A DNA stretch of 64,000 bases. Source: Diadema setosum. Its lineage: Eukaryota > Echinodermata > Echinoidea > Diadematoida > Diadematidae. Below, one piece after another: positions 13,201 through 25,267 of this stretch. The notes below the pieces were generated by a model. The model searched no databases, was not told where the DNA came from, and saw only the letters and a program-made list of their open reading frames with translations. Position 1 is the first letter of the stretch. Each line of letters starts with the position of its first letter. The translations under genes were made by a program, and so were the position numbers. The stretch covers positions 17,137,506-17,201,505 of the forward strand of contig NC_092692.1 in assembly GCF_964275005.1 (NCBI RefSeq), read 5' to 3'.

Positions 13201-16200
13201 AGTTTATGGCAGATTCTGAAAGAGCAGACTCTAAGCTTTAAAATGATGTACACATGTATAACTCAATTCAAATGGACTCTCCTAACCTATCTAAATATTG
13301 GAAAGGAAGCACACACTCTGGAAAGTGTGAACCTAGACAAGACACTCTGAAAGTACAATGTCTATTCAAGCACTTAATCTTTACCAAACTGTGCTAGCTG
13401 CGCAATGAACGGGACAAAAAACAGGATGTAAACTGGGGGGGGGGGGGAGCAACAACAATGAAGGGATTATCAGATTAATCTGAAATTGTCCATGCTCTAT
13501 TAACATATTCTGTCCATGATTATAATGCCAACTTTCAAAGCAGCAGTGTTATCCCTTCAAAAGTTATATGAGTTGAGAATGAAGAGTGTGCAAAGGATTT
13601 TCAAGAAATCAAAAAGGGGCCTCTAAGCTGTACCTGATCTCACTACTCTAAACAAAAAAAAAAAAAGGTTCTAGAAAACTGCTGAAAACACACTTTCCCA
13701 GTCATTTTCTTATCCCAAACTTAGGAATTATGTAGAAGAAGAATAGCTCTTTCAGAAATTATGAAAACCCCAAGATTGACTTGGTTCACCCATTTCACCT
13801 TTTGTGAGTCCTCATGTTCAATCAAGGGGTGTGACTTTGTGTTGATTTCATGATGCATGGTCTCAGATGTTCCAGTTTTTCATTGCTGCAATGATCTGGC
13901 TGTTGTCCAAGTCTAAGTAGATGTTAGTATTGATGCAATGAAGCAGTGTAAGCAATACATTTGTGGTGCTTTTATTTTCATGAATTTCTCAAGTCAAGTG
14001 ATATTTTTGAAATGAATGACATGCTGTCATTCATCATTGAGACATGTTGTCTCCACTACGCAAATGTACATAGTGAATATGATCTCCGCAGTGGAATATT
14101 GTTAACTTTAATTTATGATTTTTTTTTTTTTTCAGTAGGATAGTCAGCAACTTGCAGTGTTGCCTTTCTAGTCCTTAGTCGTAGCAAATTATGCTCTTCA
14201 AATGAATGTTTATGCAATATTGTCCTACTGTAGTTGCCACAATGATAATGTCTCAGTTGATGACATGTAATGACAGTATTCCAGTTGAAGCTGTCATTAT
14301 CCTGGACTGTGTATATCTGACAATTACTGATCTGTATCAGTCTCCAAGGCTTTAATAGTCAATGTATTTCTCAAGACAACTCTCGAATTGTTCTGTCAGT
14401 TTCCCCAATGTAGACTGCTACACCTGTTAACTTATTCTGTGTTGTGATTTTTTTCTGTTCTTTCAGCTGTTGATGTCCGAAGCGGAGAAATCTTCCCGGC
14501 CACCTTCTCTGACAAGGGTCCGGATCAGGCCTTGCGCTCTGTGTATACGCTCTTTGGAGAGCATGATGTGAGTAAGGCTAGAACAGAACTTGTATCATGG
14601 AATCTCAACTTTGTGGTGATAGAGCAGATGGGAGGCACTCCCAAAATACATTTATATGCAACAAGATGTTTTCATGGATGTGGACATGCACTATAAAGGA
14701 ACTCTAAATTGCAAACTGCTTTCTGAACCAAGTGTGAACTCTGTCAACAAAGCAGTTGGAACAAATGCTTATTAAAACTATTCCCAAGTAGCGCCCATAT
14801 GTGCTCACGTACTCAGTTGTAACTTAGCAGCTACCACGGTGTATATCTTTGGCATTAAATGAGTGACGCCCAAAACGTAACCTTCATATAGGAAAGATAA
14901 CTCAGTCGGGTGGTCCACAGCCACAGTCCCATCCAAAGGCTATGGTGGTGTTATAGAGATACACAAAGTATGCAGTAATCTGGGAACTGGTTTCACAAAA
15001 TCTTTGTCCATCAAGAAAGAGAGTGTTGCCAGTTGGTGAACAAATCATTGTAAGATTTGAGAGATGTTCATGACAGATCAGCAGTATCTCCTCTTTCATG
15101 TGATCATGAAATATAATATTCTTGTCTGTGAAAGCTGAGTAGTATCTTGTGTTGTCTGTGATAGATCAGGAACATATACGACCACAAGACTGGCGACCAT
15201 ATGATCACTCCATTCAGCTATACCTCCTGGCCCCAGGCTGCCATCATGCTGCAGCAGCCAGACTCCTTCATCAGACGGGTATTTCTGTGATTCTTTCCTT
15301 TTATTTCAAGATTTTGCTATCAAAGTTACTGTAAAAGTGGATATTTTTGCATGAATAATTTTTTCGCATATAGCCTGGTGAGATGAATTTCACATGTTTG
15401 TTCATTAGTGGAAAAATGAGCAAAGAAAATGGGATTACATTGGGATTCAAACCCGAGATCTCCGGATTGCTAGCCCGGTGCTCTGAGCTATAGAAAACCC
15501 TAGTTCAGTGTTCGTCCCAGAATCCACGGAATCAGGACATGAATTGCTGGAACATACGGTATGCAAAGATATTTATGTGCCTTTGTATTTGTGCTACCTT
15601 TTGGTTGCGTGAAATGTACAAAAATTTCCACACCGCAAAAATGTCCACTTTTACAGTACTTCACATCTCAAATAATTCATTTCTCATAAATTAGCTGAAT
15701 GAAAAACACATATCCAGTTGCTAAATATATATTTTCAATGAACTTATCAAATAGTGAATGTTGATTCATGAGAAAGTCTTTATTGGACTGTACAGCATGA
15801 AAGCTTTAGAGCAGTTGTAGGAAAGAATATCATCCTGTCAATGAAAAACTTGGGATAGTGTGTCAAAGTTTAGAAAGGGATTAACAGCTGCTTTAGACTA
15901 AAATGTGTCTGTAACAGCACCTCTGCAGAATATCATCCCAGCAAAATAAATGAATACGTACTGTGAGAGAAGGAAATGTGGATAAATGTCTGCTTTCCAA
16001 TAAACTTCAAAGGGAATAAACATGGACATTGTGAAACAGTTCAAAGGTTGTGAAACTAATTTACCTGCAGATGCACCAACACAAACATGTGGCTTATGTA
16101 CCTGACAATACTTTTGCGGGAAAACAAGGAACAAAGGAGAAAGTATGGTTGAATGAAGGAGCATTGAAAGAATATACTTTTTTTCAAATGCACAAGACCC

Positions 16201-16741
16201 AATGTAAGTTTTCCTTATCTGCAGTGAAGAAAAGGAAAAGTAAGTAGAAATAGAGCAATGAAATGATATCAAGCTTGATATGAAACATCAAAGAGATTAT
16301 TTGACCTCAGTGAAGGAGCTTTAATCCTAGAATACAAATCATCAACCAGTTTTCAGTAGGTTTGCTTTCACATGTTGTCAGTTGAGGGCATGTTGCTTAG
16401 AATGTTGCATGTTATGTTCATATTAAAGGATGTTGGGCAAAAAAAATTAATATGTTCTTGTGCCATGCTGTAACCCCTCATGGACCACCATATTGATGTG
16501 ATCCATTCCCCATTCCATCCTCCCTTTCCCTTACTCCTCCTACTCCATCTAGCACATGTCAACGTCCCCCGATGTGGAGCCGCCCTATTTTGAGAATCAC
16601 ATCAGGGCCGCACTCCGCTGGGTCCTGGACCACCCCAACCCCGCCCAGACTGTCTTTCCCGGCAACAAGCCCAGGATCTACCGCAAGGACAAGGAGGGCG
16701 AGTGGACGGAGGCCAAGGGCAATGAAAGCCCATCGTCATGA
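5204..16741 (+). CDS. NTAN1: Protein N-terminal asparagine amidohydrolase, complete, 9 coding exons
   Basis: NTAN1 deamidates N-terminal Asn to Asp, the entry step of the Asn branch of the Arg/N-degron pathway. Coding exons read as 5204-5284, 6474-6576, 7425-7599, 9297-9370, 10567-10620, 11471-11524, 14467-14567, 15165-15278 and 16553-16741. All have GT-AG borders, and the phases sum to 945 nt (314 aa; human is about 310). The protein starts MPLL like vertebrate NTAN1. It carries LLYVNQRELAVT (about 46-57) and GSDDATTCHI, whose Cys falls at residue 75, the catalytic position known for mammalian NTAN1. Later blocks include VYGIAVD, SYTSWP and FPGNKPRIYRKD. The start is chosen by the MPLL homology. 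A spliced leader is possible: a donor-like AG/GTAAGT lies near 4080 and a TTACAG acceptor ends at 5160, but this is inference. Intron 3 carries an odd duplicate of the exon 4 acceptor and an inserted MITE. The introns also contain microsatellites and other MITEs. Confidence 0.95.
5807..5967. mobile_element. Degenerate MITE of the ACTCCCGTTATAA family, NTAN1 intron 1
   Basis: It contains GTGACTCCTGTTATAACAAA, then GGAACCGGCAGTG and a GTAACAAACTTTTGTA end. The same ordered blocks occur at 21377-21575 and 39031-39218, where the terminal inverted repeats are clearer. Confidence 0.55.
6010..6405. repeat. Dispersed repeat with internal inverted segments, NTAN1 intron 1
   Basis: TATAAAGGGAATTCCACAAA (about 6027) is inverted as TTTGTGGAATTCCCTTTATA (about 6177). 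The following segment, AAAATTCATAACTTTTGCA with CCGATTTTCCTCAAACT, recurs at 54782-54830 in another element. It is probably a composite or decayed MITE. Confidence 0.6.
7893..8420. mobile_element. CpG-rich MITE with GTGTTTATGCT ends, NTAN1 intron 3
   Basis: The ends GGGTGTGTTTATGCTC and AGCATAAACACGGCC are inverted repeats, bordered by TTAA and TTAG. The interior repeats AAACGC and GCGTTT many times in both orientations and is far more CpG-rich than the intron around it. No coding capacity is seen. Confidence 0.8.
9041..9105 (+). repeat. Hairpin carrying a duplicate of the NTAN1 exon 4 acceptor
   Basis: AAGGAGCTTCGAA at 9041-9053 is perfectly inverted as TTCGAAGCTCCTT at 9078-9090, and a further TTTGAAGCTCCTT follows at 9093-9105. 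The loop holds the 22-nt segment 9054-9075, which is identical to 9281-9302, the true exon 4 acceptor and first six exon bases. Confidence 0.9.
9816..10322. repeat. (TAG)n trinucleotide array, NTAN1 intron 4
   Basis: About 500 bp of GTA/TAG units with scattered variants. A longer internal unit containing AGCAGTAGTACAAATCCTG occurs twice (near 10011 and 10089), showing higher-order duplication inside the array. Its reading frames are poly-Val, poly-Ser or poly-Thr artefacts. Confidence 0.97.
11590..11970. mobile_element. TTAA-flanked foldback MITE, copy 1, NTAN1 intron 6
   Basis: It starts AGGGATCGTATAGTTTTGGT and ends ACCAATACTGTACCATCCCT before TTAA. The arms pair over most of their length, for example GAAATGGCTGAGATATCCAA inside, around a centre GTGTGGGACCCACAC. 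Related copies are at 24106, 27980 and 39876. Confidence 0.85.
12062..12267. mobile_element. Worn Tc1/mariner-like MITE of the CTGTAAAAGTGGA family
   Basis: The left end AAAAGTGAACATTTTC and right end CTCTACTTTTACAG are decayed versions of the ends at 18591-18799. It shares GATGAATTTCACATGTT with the copy at 15329. Confidence 0.6.
13150..13866 (-). mobile_element. DNA-element copy B of the GTGACC-ended family (uninterrupted, inverted)
   Basis: It begins TGTGACCCTGCATCACAAAA and ends TTTCATGATGCATGGTCTCA. It is the reverse complement of copies A and C along its whole length but has neither of their insertions, so it gives the unbroken size of about 717 bp. It lies in NTAN1 intron 6. Confidence 0.85.
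15329..15656. mobile_element. CTGTAAAAGTGGA Tc1/mariner-like MITE with an inserted SINE fragment, NTAN1 intron 8
   Basis: CTGTAAAAGTGGATA and TGTCCACTTTTACAG are terminal inverted repeats flanked by TA on both sides. It shares GATGAATTTCACATGT with the copy at 12062. A tRNA-like block lies in the middle. Confidence 0.8.
15410..15540 (-). mobile_element. tRNA-derived SINE fragment
   Basis: On the minus strand it reads TAGCTCAGAGCACCGGGCTA, then an anticodon-like stem CCGG/CCGG with AGC in the loop, then a B-box GGGTTTGAATCCC. The D-arm is shortened and no mature tRNA acceptor stem can be formed, so it is a SINE head and not a tRNA gene. Its extent is approximate. Confidence 0.6.
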
Positions 16742-17235
16742 CGACAGGAGTAGTAGAAGTGCATACCTCCACATGAGTAACTTTACGAAGAATTTTCATC
16801 ACCTCATTCAAACTGTTACTATGTCTGTGAGAGAAGAAAGTATATGAGAGAAAGATACAATGAACTATGTGTTTTTGGCAGTAGACAAAAGAAGGATTCT
16901 CTTTCAGACACCACAAGAAATTGTAGGAAATCTGCATTGTTTAATGGAATTCAGGTTTGAGGTCAAGACCTTTAAAAATAGCACAAATACAATGATACTT
17001 TCAGAAGGTGCTAACACCCTTTGGTTAGCAGGCTGGTAGCTTGTGACAGAGAAAATAACAATCAGCGTGCTGCTGTTGAATTCTGCTGACAATATCTTTT
17101 TTTATACTTACATTGTATGTCAAAGCCGAGTAGTTTTTATGATAATATTTGCAATATTACACGACATTTCTCACTTTTGAAATTTTTATTTCCTCTTTAT
17201 GAGTTCAAGAATTTGTGTAAGACTGGCTTGTTTAA

Positions 17236-18001
17236 CCCTATTCTAACTGGGCTATTTGAGACCAAGTTTTTACTGAGGGGGGGTCAATTTGACCCCCCCT
17301 TCAGATCTCGGCCGCCGATCGCGCGATCACTGCGAAATTTTGCCTGAAGATAGAGCTGGATGTCAACTACAAGATTACATGGTCATACAATAGAAAATTA
17401 TTGCCTTTCTATTTTTAATGAATTAATTATGCAAATTTGTGCATGAAATCATATTTTCACCTGTAACTCCATTAAAAAGACTGGAGGATTGCTAAATTTT
17501 TGTGTCAGAATTCCTCAAGACACATCAAACAATTTTCATGTAAAAAAATAGCACAATCGAAATCAATTTCTTTTGTTTTTTATTGTTTTGTTAATTTCTT
17601 ATGTATTTTATTGTTTTTTCAGCCTTTTGTTTTCTATTGTTTTTTTGCCAAAATTTATTGCAGGCACTTTTTCAGGCTTATCTACACTAGAATTGATTAA
17701 TTTCAATGGTTAAAAGTTGAAATAATCTGTTTTATATCAATTTAACCAAAAAACACAATTTGCATTGGATTTGCACACGTTTTCATGAATTTGAGCTGTT
17801 TTTTGGTTGACATGCATGTGCAAAACATTACGTAACTTCAAAACGGTGTACCCGGACGTCACAAATTTGGTGTCAAAATATGCGGGAGACTTCAATGAAA
17901 AAAGTTGTGAAACGACGCGGCAAAGTCTTTGCGCGTTGCGATATCGTGGCACGAAACGTCGAGGGGGGGGTCAATTTGACCCCCCCCCAGTTAGAATAGG
18001 G
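17236..18001. mobile_element. piggyBac-like MITE, TTAA target duplication
   Basis: Ends CCCTATTCTAACTGGG and CCCAGTTAGAATAGGG are perfect inverted repeats flanked by TTAA at 17232-17235 and 18002-18005, the hallmark of piggyBac-type insertion. Just inside each end is a subterminal palindrome of G7-8 TCAATTTGA C7-9 (17277-17299 and 17963-17988). The 766-bp interior has no transposase. Confidence 0.88.
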
Positions 18002-18590
18002 TTAAGCTGAGGTAGTTTGTGTCTTGGCCTTGGTCATTGTCAGACCCATAATGCAAAGAAGCCCACTCATAATCGTATATTACAATACAACTGTGAACAA
18101 AGACCTTTCAAGAGAATGACTAAACATCAGCATGATGAAATTCATGGTTGCAGAAATCTCCAGGATATATGATCCTTGTCATCGTGGTTGTCCAATATTT
18201 GATATGTTTTACCATTGTTAGAGTAACATAATATTTCCCCTCCAATTATTTTCTTTATAATTTTTGTTCTATTTGGCTAATATTCATGAAATGAATGTAT
18301 GACTTTTTTTCATCTAGAGCGTTTTTATCACTTCACATGGCCTTTGAGAAATGTTATGACAGCCTGTGTTTTGTTTCATATCATAAGTCAACTTGAGTAT
18401 ATAAAAGTGACAATTCTATAACTTGTACACCTCTGCAGGCAGAGTTGTAACAAATTGTAAAGTAAAGATATGATTGATGTGAAAAGTTATGAAATCTGAA
18501 TAGCAGATCTTTGATTTAAAATCTGTTGAGGGAGAAGCAAAGCATTGACTGTTCAAACGATGTTTCAGGTTGGCATGCTCTCGTCACTTA

Positions 18591-18799
18591 CTGTAAAAGT
18601 GGAAATTTTCGCGGTGTTGAAATTTTCGCGCATTTCGCGCAACCAGAAACTAGCGCGAAAATAAAAACACGCGAATATTTTTGCTTGCCATACGTTCCTG
18701 TGCGTGATGTCTTGATTCCGCGGAATTAAAAACACGCGAAACTCTTCTGACCCGGCCTAGCGCGAAAAATTAGTCGCGCGAAAATATCCACTTTTACAG
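18591..18799. mobile_element. Tc1/mariner-like MITE, best copy of the CTGTAAAAGTGGA family
   Basis: CTGTAAAAGTGGA and TCCACTTTTACAG are exact terminal inverted repeats flanked by TA. The 209-bp body is full of TTTTCGCG/CGCGAAAA in both orientations, so it can fold along much of its length. Confidence 0.88.
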
Positions 18800-21376
18800 T
18801 ATGCAGTCTTTCTTTGGACATTTTTTTCCCCCTCTCCCTCAGCCATGGATTTGTAACAACAGACCATTAATCAAATAAAATGTGCTGGGAATGATCACTG
18901 AACTCTACCATGGAAGGGACGCTGCGTGCAGTACATGCTGAAAGTGGCTGAAAGGATATTGTGCGCTCAGCGTGCATCATGATGCAGTGGCGCGCATATA
19001 TGAAGCCACCACGGCCATTTTGAGACTCCAGTTCCCACAACAGTGATTCCTACCACACTTGCTTCTTGGTATGGGAGTATCAAAATGGCAAACACCACCT
19101 TCAGAGCACTGCGCGTTATGTCTGTTCCATTGTGTAGAGTTCAGTGGATATGATCATTTTACAACTGGAGTAATGGATTTGTATGGTAAGAAGAGAATGA
19201 GGAGGAGGTGTCAACTCCAGTTTTGAGGAGAAACCTTATTCTTGGCAATCTGCATTGATTAATAGATCACAAATCTCTTCCAAATATTATGATTTAACAT
19301 CATGCAGGTTGCGAGCCTTCGCTGCATTCCTAACGCCGACAGTACCAGTATTCATTTTTGTTCAATGAATGCACAAAGCCATATACACTCCCTTTGCCTG
19401 TAGATTGTAAAATAGAAACTATCAAAGTGTAAATTGTGTATTTCAGCAGGAAGTGAATGTTCATTCCAAATACTTACAAGTATGTGAGCTTACAGAAGCT
19501 GACTGGAAACTATTGTAAAGCAGATCACTGCCTTATTTGCCTATAAACTTCCAGACGTTACAGTCAAGAAAAACACAATGTAAGGTGCATTAATTGGGCT
19601 GAAACAATTTGTTTAATACAACATACATTGTTGTTGTTACAAACATCTGAATTCTCTAAATTGGAAAAAAAAATCAGATGGAATTGATAAGATTCATTGT
19701 TTGTGAAAATGGCAAAGTACAGAAAAATTATGAGAACTTCAGGGAACTTGGTGGATTTCATGCACAAGAAAGAGACTGACTGCACATAGATTCTTTGAAT
19801 TAAAATGTTTGTTTATGATTTGCCTGTATGCTCATAATCTTGACTAGAGATGATCAGAATATGAATGTCACACTTGCCAGAAACAAAGGCGCTGCCAGGA
19901 GTACTCCTTTGGGAAGAAACGAACAAAGAAATGAGAGGACGTATAGCAAGATTCACTCTAGGAGCAGGGTGTGTGTAGACTATCTCAGGAGGCTCATACC
20001 ATAGTAATAAAATAATGTGGCTCATACCATAGTACATGTAACCTAATACATCATAGCTTACGAGGATGGCACAGCTGCGGTTTGGAGGATGCCTCAGATT
20101 CAGAATCATTATGTAAACTCTCAGTGAAGTCCTTGACTCCAACACTAGACCACTGTTTTCAAATGCAATCTGGCAATATTGGCATGTAATTTGCTAGAAT
20201 ATCAAAAATTTATAAAATTTGATAAATGATCACCATTGATTAGATGGAAACAAAATCATCTAATCATCAGAGACTTCGGAAAGATTATTTATCATCAAAT
20301 CAAAATCACACAAAGAATTTCATCATGCCAATTTTCCTTGTTAAACATCATGAAACTTATATTCTAAGAAAGTCTATTGAATAAATTAATTTGAGGTTCC
20401 TAATTACTTATTCAATCTCATGAAGTATCTGAAGACGTGAGTAGAGAACATTAGAATTCACTGCAAGAGGACCTTTTTTAAATTTTCCTTCGATTGGGAA
20501 TGCATTTTGTCTTTTCCTTGCCATATTTCAACAAATTAATGGTTTATTGTGTCGAGTTGCTTTCATTGCAACTGATTGACAAATCATTGCCCTTCAATTA
20601 CATGTAGTAGATAAACACTGATTATTCAGTGTCCGGAGTAAAAGCCATGACCAAAATAATGGGCATTCATGCTCAAGATGGGATTTGAACCCACAAATAG
20701 ACAACCTTCTGATTTGCTAGACAGGCGTCACATCCAGTAGACTACTGAGCTTCAGCTCGATAGCCAGTGATGGTTCTTATCCCTTATGGCAGCAAGTAGT
20801 TGTACTGCATGGTCTTGTGGATATGATGCTTGTCTAGCTATGAGGAGATCTTGGGTTGGAATCTCAACTGAGTATATGTACATGTAACATGTACATGATA
20901 TTTATCATGGCAATTACTCTGAATTATTGAATTGTTTGTTATAGCTGGTATTATGTTGGAGAAAGTTTGTTACAATGAAAACATGTGATCAATTATAAGA
21001 ATATTTGTGTAGCATGTTTCTCAAGAGGTTGAACTCAATGTGAGAAAATGTTTCGATGTTCCTTACACAGAGACTCAGACTAGTGCACTTTGTATGTGTG
21101 TGTATGTTTGTATGTTTGCAACAAGGAGACGTTTATGAGGCTGTTCATATTACAACTGGTGCTAACTCAGTTGTGTATGCGTTAAACTCATGTGACGAAT
21201 TGCATATTGCCATTCAACCCAGCTCAAAGTAAATACTGTGGTTACCTAGACATTAACCCGTTCCATACTGAATTCTTAAATCCCCATAGACTTCACACAA
21301 AGGTAACCAGGTTCCTGTAGGGAATGGGTTAAGTAGGAGTGCCATGTCAATACAAACATCCTTCATGTTATGGACC

Positions 21377-21575
21377 TACAGTGCACTCCCGTTATAATGA
21401 ACATGGTTCTAACGAAATTCCGGTTAAAACAAAATAGAACTTCAGGCCACAGCATCATAGGCTCCTTGACTTTTACTGTGTACTTGTTTGGTTATAATGA
21501 AATTTCATTTTAACGAAAGTAAACTGCCAGTCTGGTGGACTTCGTTATAACAGCTAGGAGTCCACTCTATTTGGT
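21377..21575. mobile_element. MITE of the ACTCCCGTTATAA family
   Basis: It opens TACAGTGCACTCCCGTTATA and closes with CGTTATAACAGCTAGGAGTC, with ATGAAATTTCATTTTAACGA inside. A related but diverged piece lies at about 22025-22207, ending GAACACTGTA. Confidence 0.65.
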
Positions 21576-24105
21576 TTTAACATGCTTCAACTTATGCCAC
21601 CCATAACAGAGAGCCTCAAAATTAAGAAGAAATAATAATTCAATAGGTTATGCAATAAGTCATTTGCATTGCTATGTCAGATCGTAAATCAAGTGTTGTT
21701 AGGCATTCTGAAGCCTCCCAGTTATGGCTGAAATAGACATCATTTTTTAAAAAAGCATTCATAAATCAAGCAGGTCTATAGAAAAAAAATCATGTACATT
21801 GCTTGGTTTCAAGCTCTACTATAAAACCAGAAATGTTTGTGTGATTGCCACTCCAGTCAGTTTTAGTGAGGAGTCAAGATTCGCATAAGTGCTTGTTTAC
21901 ACAGTGCATTAATGAATGCCAAGGGCGATTTGCAAAAGTTTCATGCTGCACACAAAAGGCTGTCGGGTCCAATTTGCAAAAGATTCTGCACGACACGTTT
22001 CTGGTTTTCAAGTACAATACACAGGCAACTCCCGTCTTCACGAAGTCCTCGAACAGTTTCTTTCATTATATTGAAATTTCATTAAAGCCAAATACAGTAG
22101 TCAAATACATGTGGATAAACAGATGATAATTTGGTGACATGAATGTTTACTTCATTGTAACAAGAATTTCGTTAAAACTTTGTTCATTATAAAGGGAGAA
22201 CACTGTATCTCCAGTCTGTCTTGTTTGAATTCTGTTGAAGGCAGACCAGCATGGTTTTAGTTAATGTCTCAAATACATGTGTCTCTTGAGCAGTGGCCTT
22301 TTTAAAGATTTTTGTTTTGTTCTGTTTTGTTTTTTTGAGACAGATGATAAAAAAGAGGTAAAATGTCTACTTAACTCTGCCACATGCTGACTTTGTCATT
22401 CCTCTTTTATAAAGTGCAGAACAAGGAGTAATGAATTTGCATACCCGTGTGTCATTCCTGTCCCTTGGGTTCATTTTATTCAGGTAACAATTGGCACGGT
22501 ATTGCACAATATGACAAGTACTCTCATTTGGACAAATCTTGTCATGAATTACATGAATCACTATGCACATGACAACTACAAGAAAGACATCTTAGTAACA
22601 ACACAGACTATTATAGAACACCATGACAGAACTAGACTCACTGGGCACATCACTGACATTAAGGCACTAACAAAAGACTCATCAAGCCTTTAAAACCTTT
22701 GATCACCTAGAGGTTTCTTGCACTGACCGTCTGCTATAGTCCCTGAAGAAAGCAGTCGGTCTGTGAATTTTACACTTTGTCTGGAGCTCAAATTTCAGAA
22801 TAGGGTGATTGAAAGAGGATATGACCCAGTCAAGGAATTAACATACACTCTCACCCTACATAGTGGAACTCCATTATAATGAGTTTGGATATAGAAACTG
22901 ATGACAAGGTAATTTTACAGGTCCTTTTCTTTCTTCATATTTTGGAGGTTTTATCCCAGAAATAAATAGATGCTCTTTTTTCTTCCTTGCGCATGTGCAC
23001 TAATGACCCAAAGTTCTCGATACAAAGACCAGGAAGTTTGGTTGCCAGTGTGGACGGACGACAAAAGATCATGAAGACTTTGCAATCTTAAACTTCTTGA
23101 TCCTTTGCCAGTCTGACCACGCCTATTGATCTTCTGGGTCAGTTACCAGGAGATCGACAGTGATTTTACATGTATTTCCTGCAACAAGTGATGTTCATAA
23201 AATTCCAAAAGTGCATGATACTTGAGAGTACACCAAGGACTTGACTCTATGCAGCATGGTGGTACATAATCTTCTGTGTGAGATCAGATTTCAATCGCAA
23301 CTGTAATAGAGTAGAGAAGACTGCATACATGTATCATCATGCGCATGGCAGAATGCTGTTAACCCTATGCACACTACCACAGACTAGTGACAATCTGCCA
23401 TGTGCAGGGAAAATGAGCACTGAAACAACAATCCGCCATGCGCATGAAGATATACACACGTAGATAAAAGAAGCCAAAAAACTGACATGAAATGGAGAGA
23501 AAAACTTGGTTGCAACTGATTGACAAATTGCCCTACATCGACGTAGGAAAACTTGGTTGGTAAACAAACCTCAAGTTGGGTAACACTAAAGAAGAGTCCT
23601 ACTGCTACAGACATTACATTTTTGGCATTCAGTTTGCAGACTCATCTCACCATTACACACACACACACAAGACAGAGATACAAACATATCCATCTAAATG
23701 AGAGCTTTCAAAAGAAAAAAGTTGATCCAGTCATTACATAATGTATCCTACCAGAACTGTGTACCATTCCTACTTGAGTACCAACTATATGACATCTCTG
23801 ATACAGGGTGCCCAGTAACTGTATCTACTACCTACAAAAGTTGAAAGAGCAAAAAAAGCCATTTAAATCTGGAATATTCACAACCATTAGTACAAAGCAT
23901 TTCATATGAAGAATTACACATTATCTGAGTGACATAAGAAAGAAATGAAAATCCATGGTCAAAATAAAATCTTCTGTTACCAGAGCAAATTCAAAGTCTC
24001 GTACCAAGCTAGGTCAAGCAGTGTATGCTTTAGTAGCTGAAAACAAAAGCTCCAGAAAGCATTCCCCTCCAATAATTTGCAGCAAAGCTGAGACCAGACA
24101 TTTAA

Positions 24106-24488
24106 AGGGTGTGTACAGTTCTGGTTGAGGCGAGGATTTAGCTTTTAATGTTTTGCGAGATATTCAGAAACCACTCTATGAGATGTCAAAGAGCATGCAA
24201 TTGTAAGGGGTATCAAAAGTTTATTTGATGAAAATCGGTTTTGAAATGGCTGAGATATCCAAAAACAAGGTGATACAAAGAGATCCTAATAAAAGTGTGG
24301 CCTGTCGCCTTTTATTATTATCACTTTTTTGGATATCTCAGCCATTTAAAAACCAATTTTTATCAAATAAACGTTGAATCCTTCTTAAAATTACATGCTC
24401 CTTCATATTTCATAAGAGGTTTCTCATTATCTCACTTAGGAATGTTTAAAACATGAATCCCCACCTCAACCAGTACTGTACAGCCCCT
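24106..24488. mobile_element. TTAA-flanked foldback MITE, copy 2
   Basis: It is flanked by TTAA (24102-24105 and 24489-24492). The ends are AGGGTGTGTACAGTTCTGGT and ACCAGTACTGTACAGCCCCT. The arms contain TTGAAATGGCTGAGATATCC and its inverse around a short GTGTGGCCTGTCGCC centre. Confidence 0.9.
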
Positions 24489-25267
24489 TTAAGAGTCTAG
24501 CTACACAAAAGTATGCTTGAATAAGATAAATCATTTATATATATAAGATGCATATGCATAAATACCATGTTTCATAAGCTAAAAGCCAAGTTTCTTTCTA
24601 ATGGCTGATTTCACTCATAATTCTAAATAAAAAACTGAATATGTTCAGTTGTACTGAGACTATCTAGGAATGTCAAGGGAAAGTCATATATAGTATCATA
24701 ATTGTGAGTACATATTGTGTATCAATGATGGGGAAATGCACAATGAAACAAAGAAAATATGTGAATAAAGTATTTTTCCATGGTTGGCTTCCAAGCATTT
24801 CTGGTGAACATTACAAATGAAAGCTTAAAACATGTGATGATCAGTGAACAGGATGCTTGTCCTTTCCAGTAAAATACAGAGAGACTGAAAACCACAAAAA
24901 TATTCAGAATAAAAGATTTCAAACATTCTTGGCTTGTAGGCCTCACAAATATTCAGATTTGATTTGCAGAACCTATGTTTTAATTATAAAAGCTGGAATC
25001 TGTCTCCTACAAATCCAATAAAAAATCCTCCATCACAGGACGCACTATGAGTTGACAGGTATCGGTAAAAGAATATAAATTTCAAGATCAAATAGTCCAC
25101 AGACACCTGCCCCAGTATACTCAAAAACTAGTCTTCAAAAAGACCATGTGACCCCTCTGGTTCTCATTTGAAACAAGATAAAAACCAAGATATCTTGACT
25201 TCACAACTCCAAATCACCTACATAGATCAGCTGAATGAAAACATTCTTGCTAGGGTCAGCTTCATCT

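Larger units (their letters stand above)
16742..25267. other. Intergenic, no gene seen; MITEs and SINE-like pieces
   Basis: This lies between convergent NTAN1 and OGFOD3 and must contain both 3' UTRs. Besides the listed elements it holds two facing tRNA-like pieces (B-box GGGTTCAAATCCCA on the minus strand near 20670; GGGTTGGAATCTC on the plus strand near 20850) and short AC runs. No exon with family homology was found. Confidence 0.5.

Noticed and set aside
15440-15500. Possible tRNA-Ala gene on the minus strand
   Set aside because: The B-box and anticodon-like stem are present but the D-arm is short and there is no acceptor stem; better explained as a SINE head.
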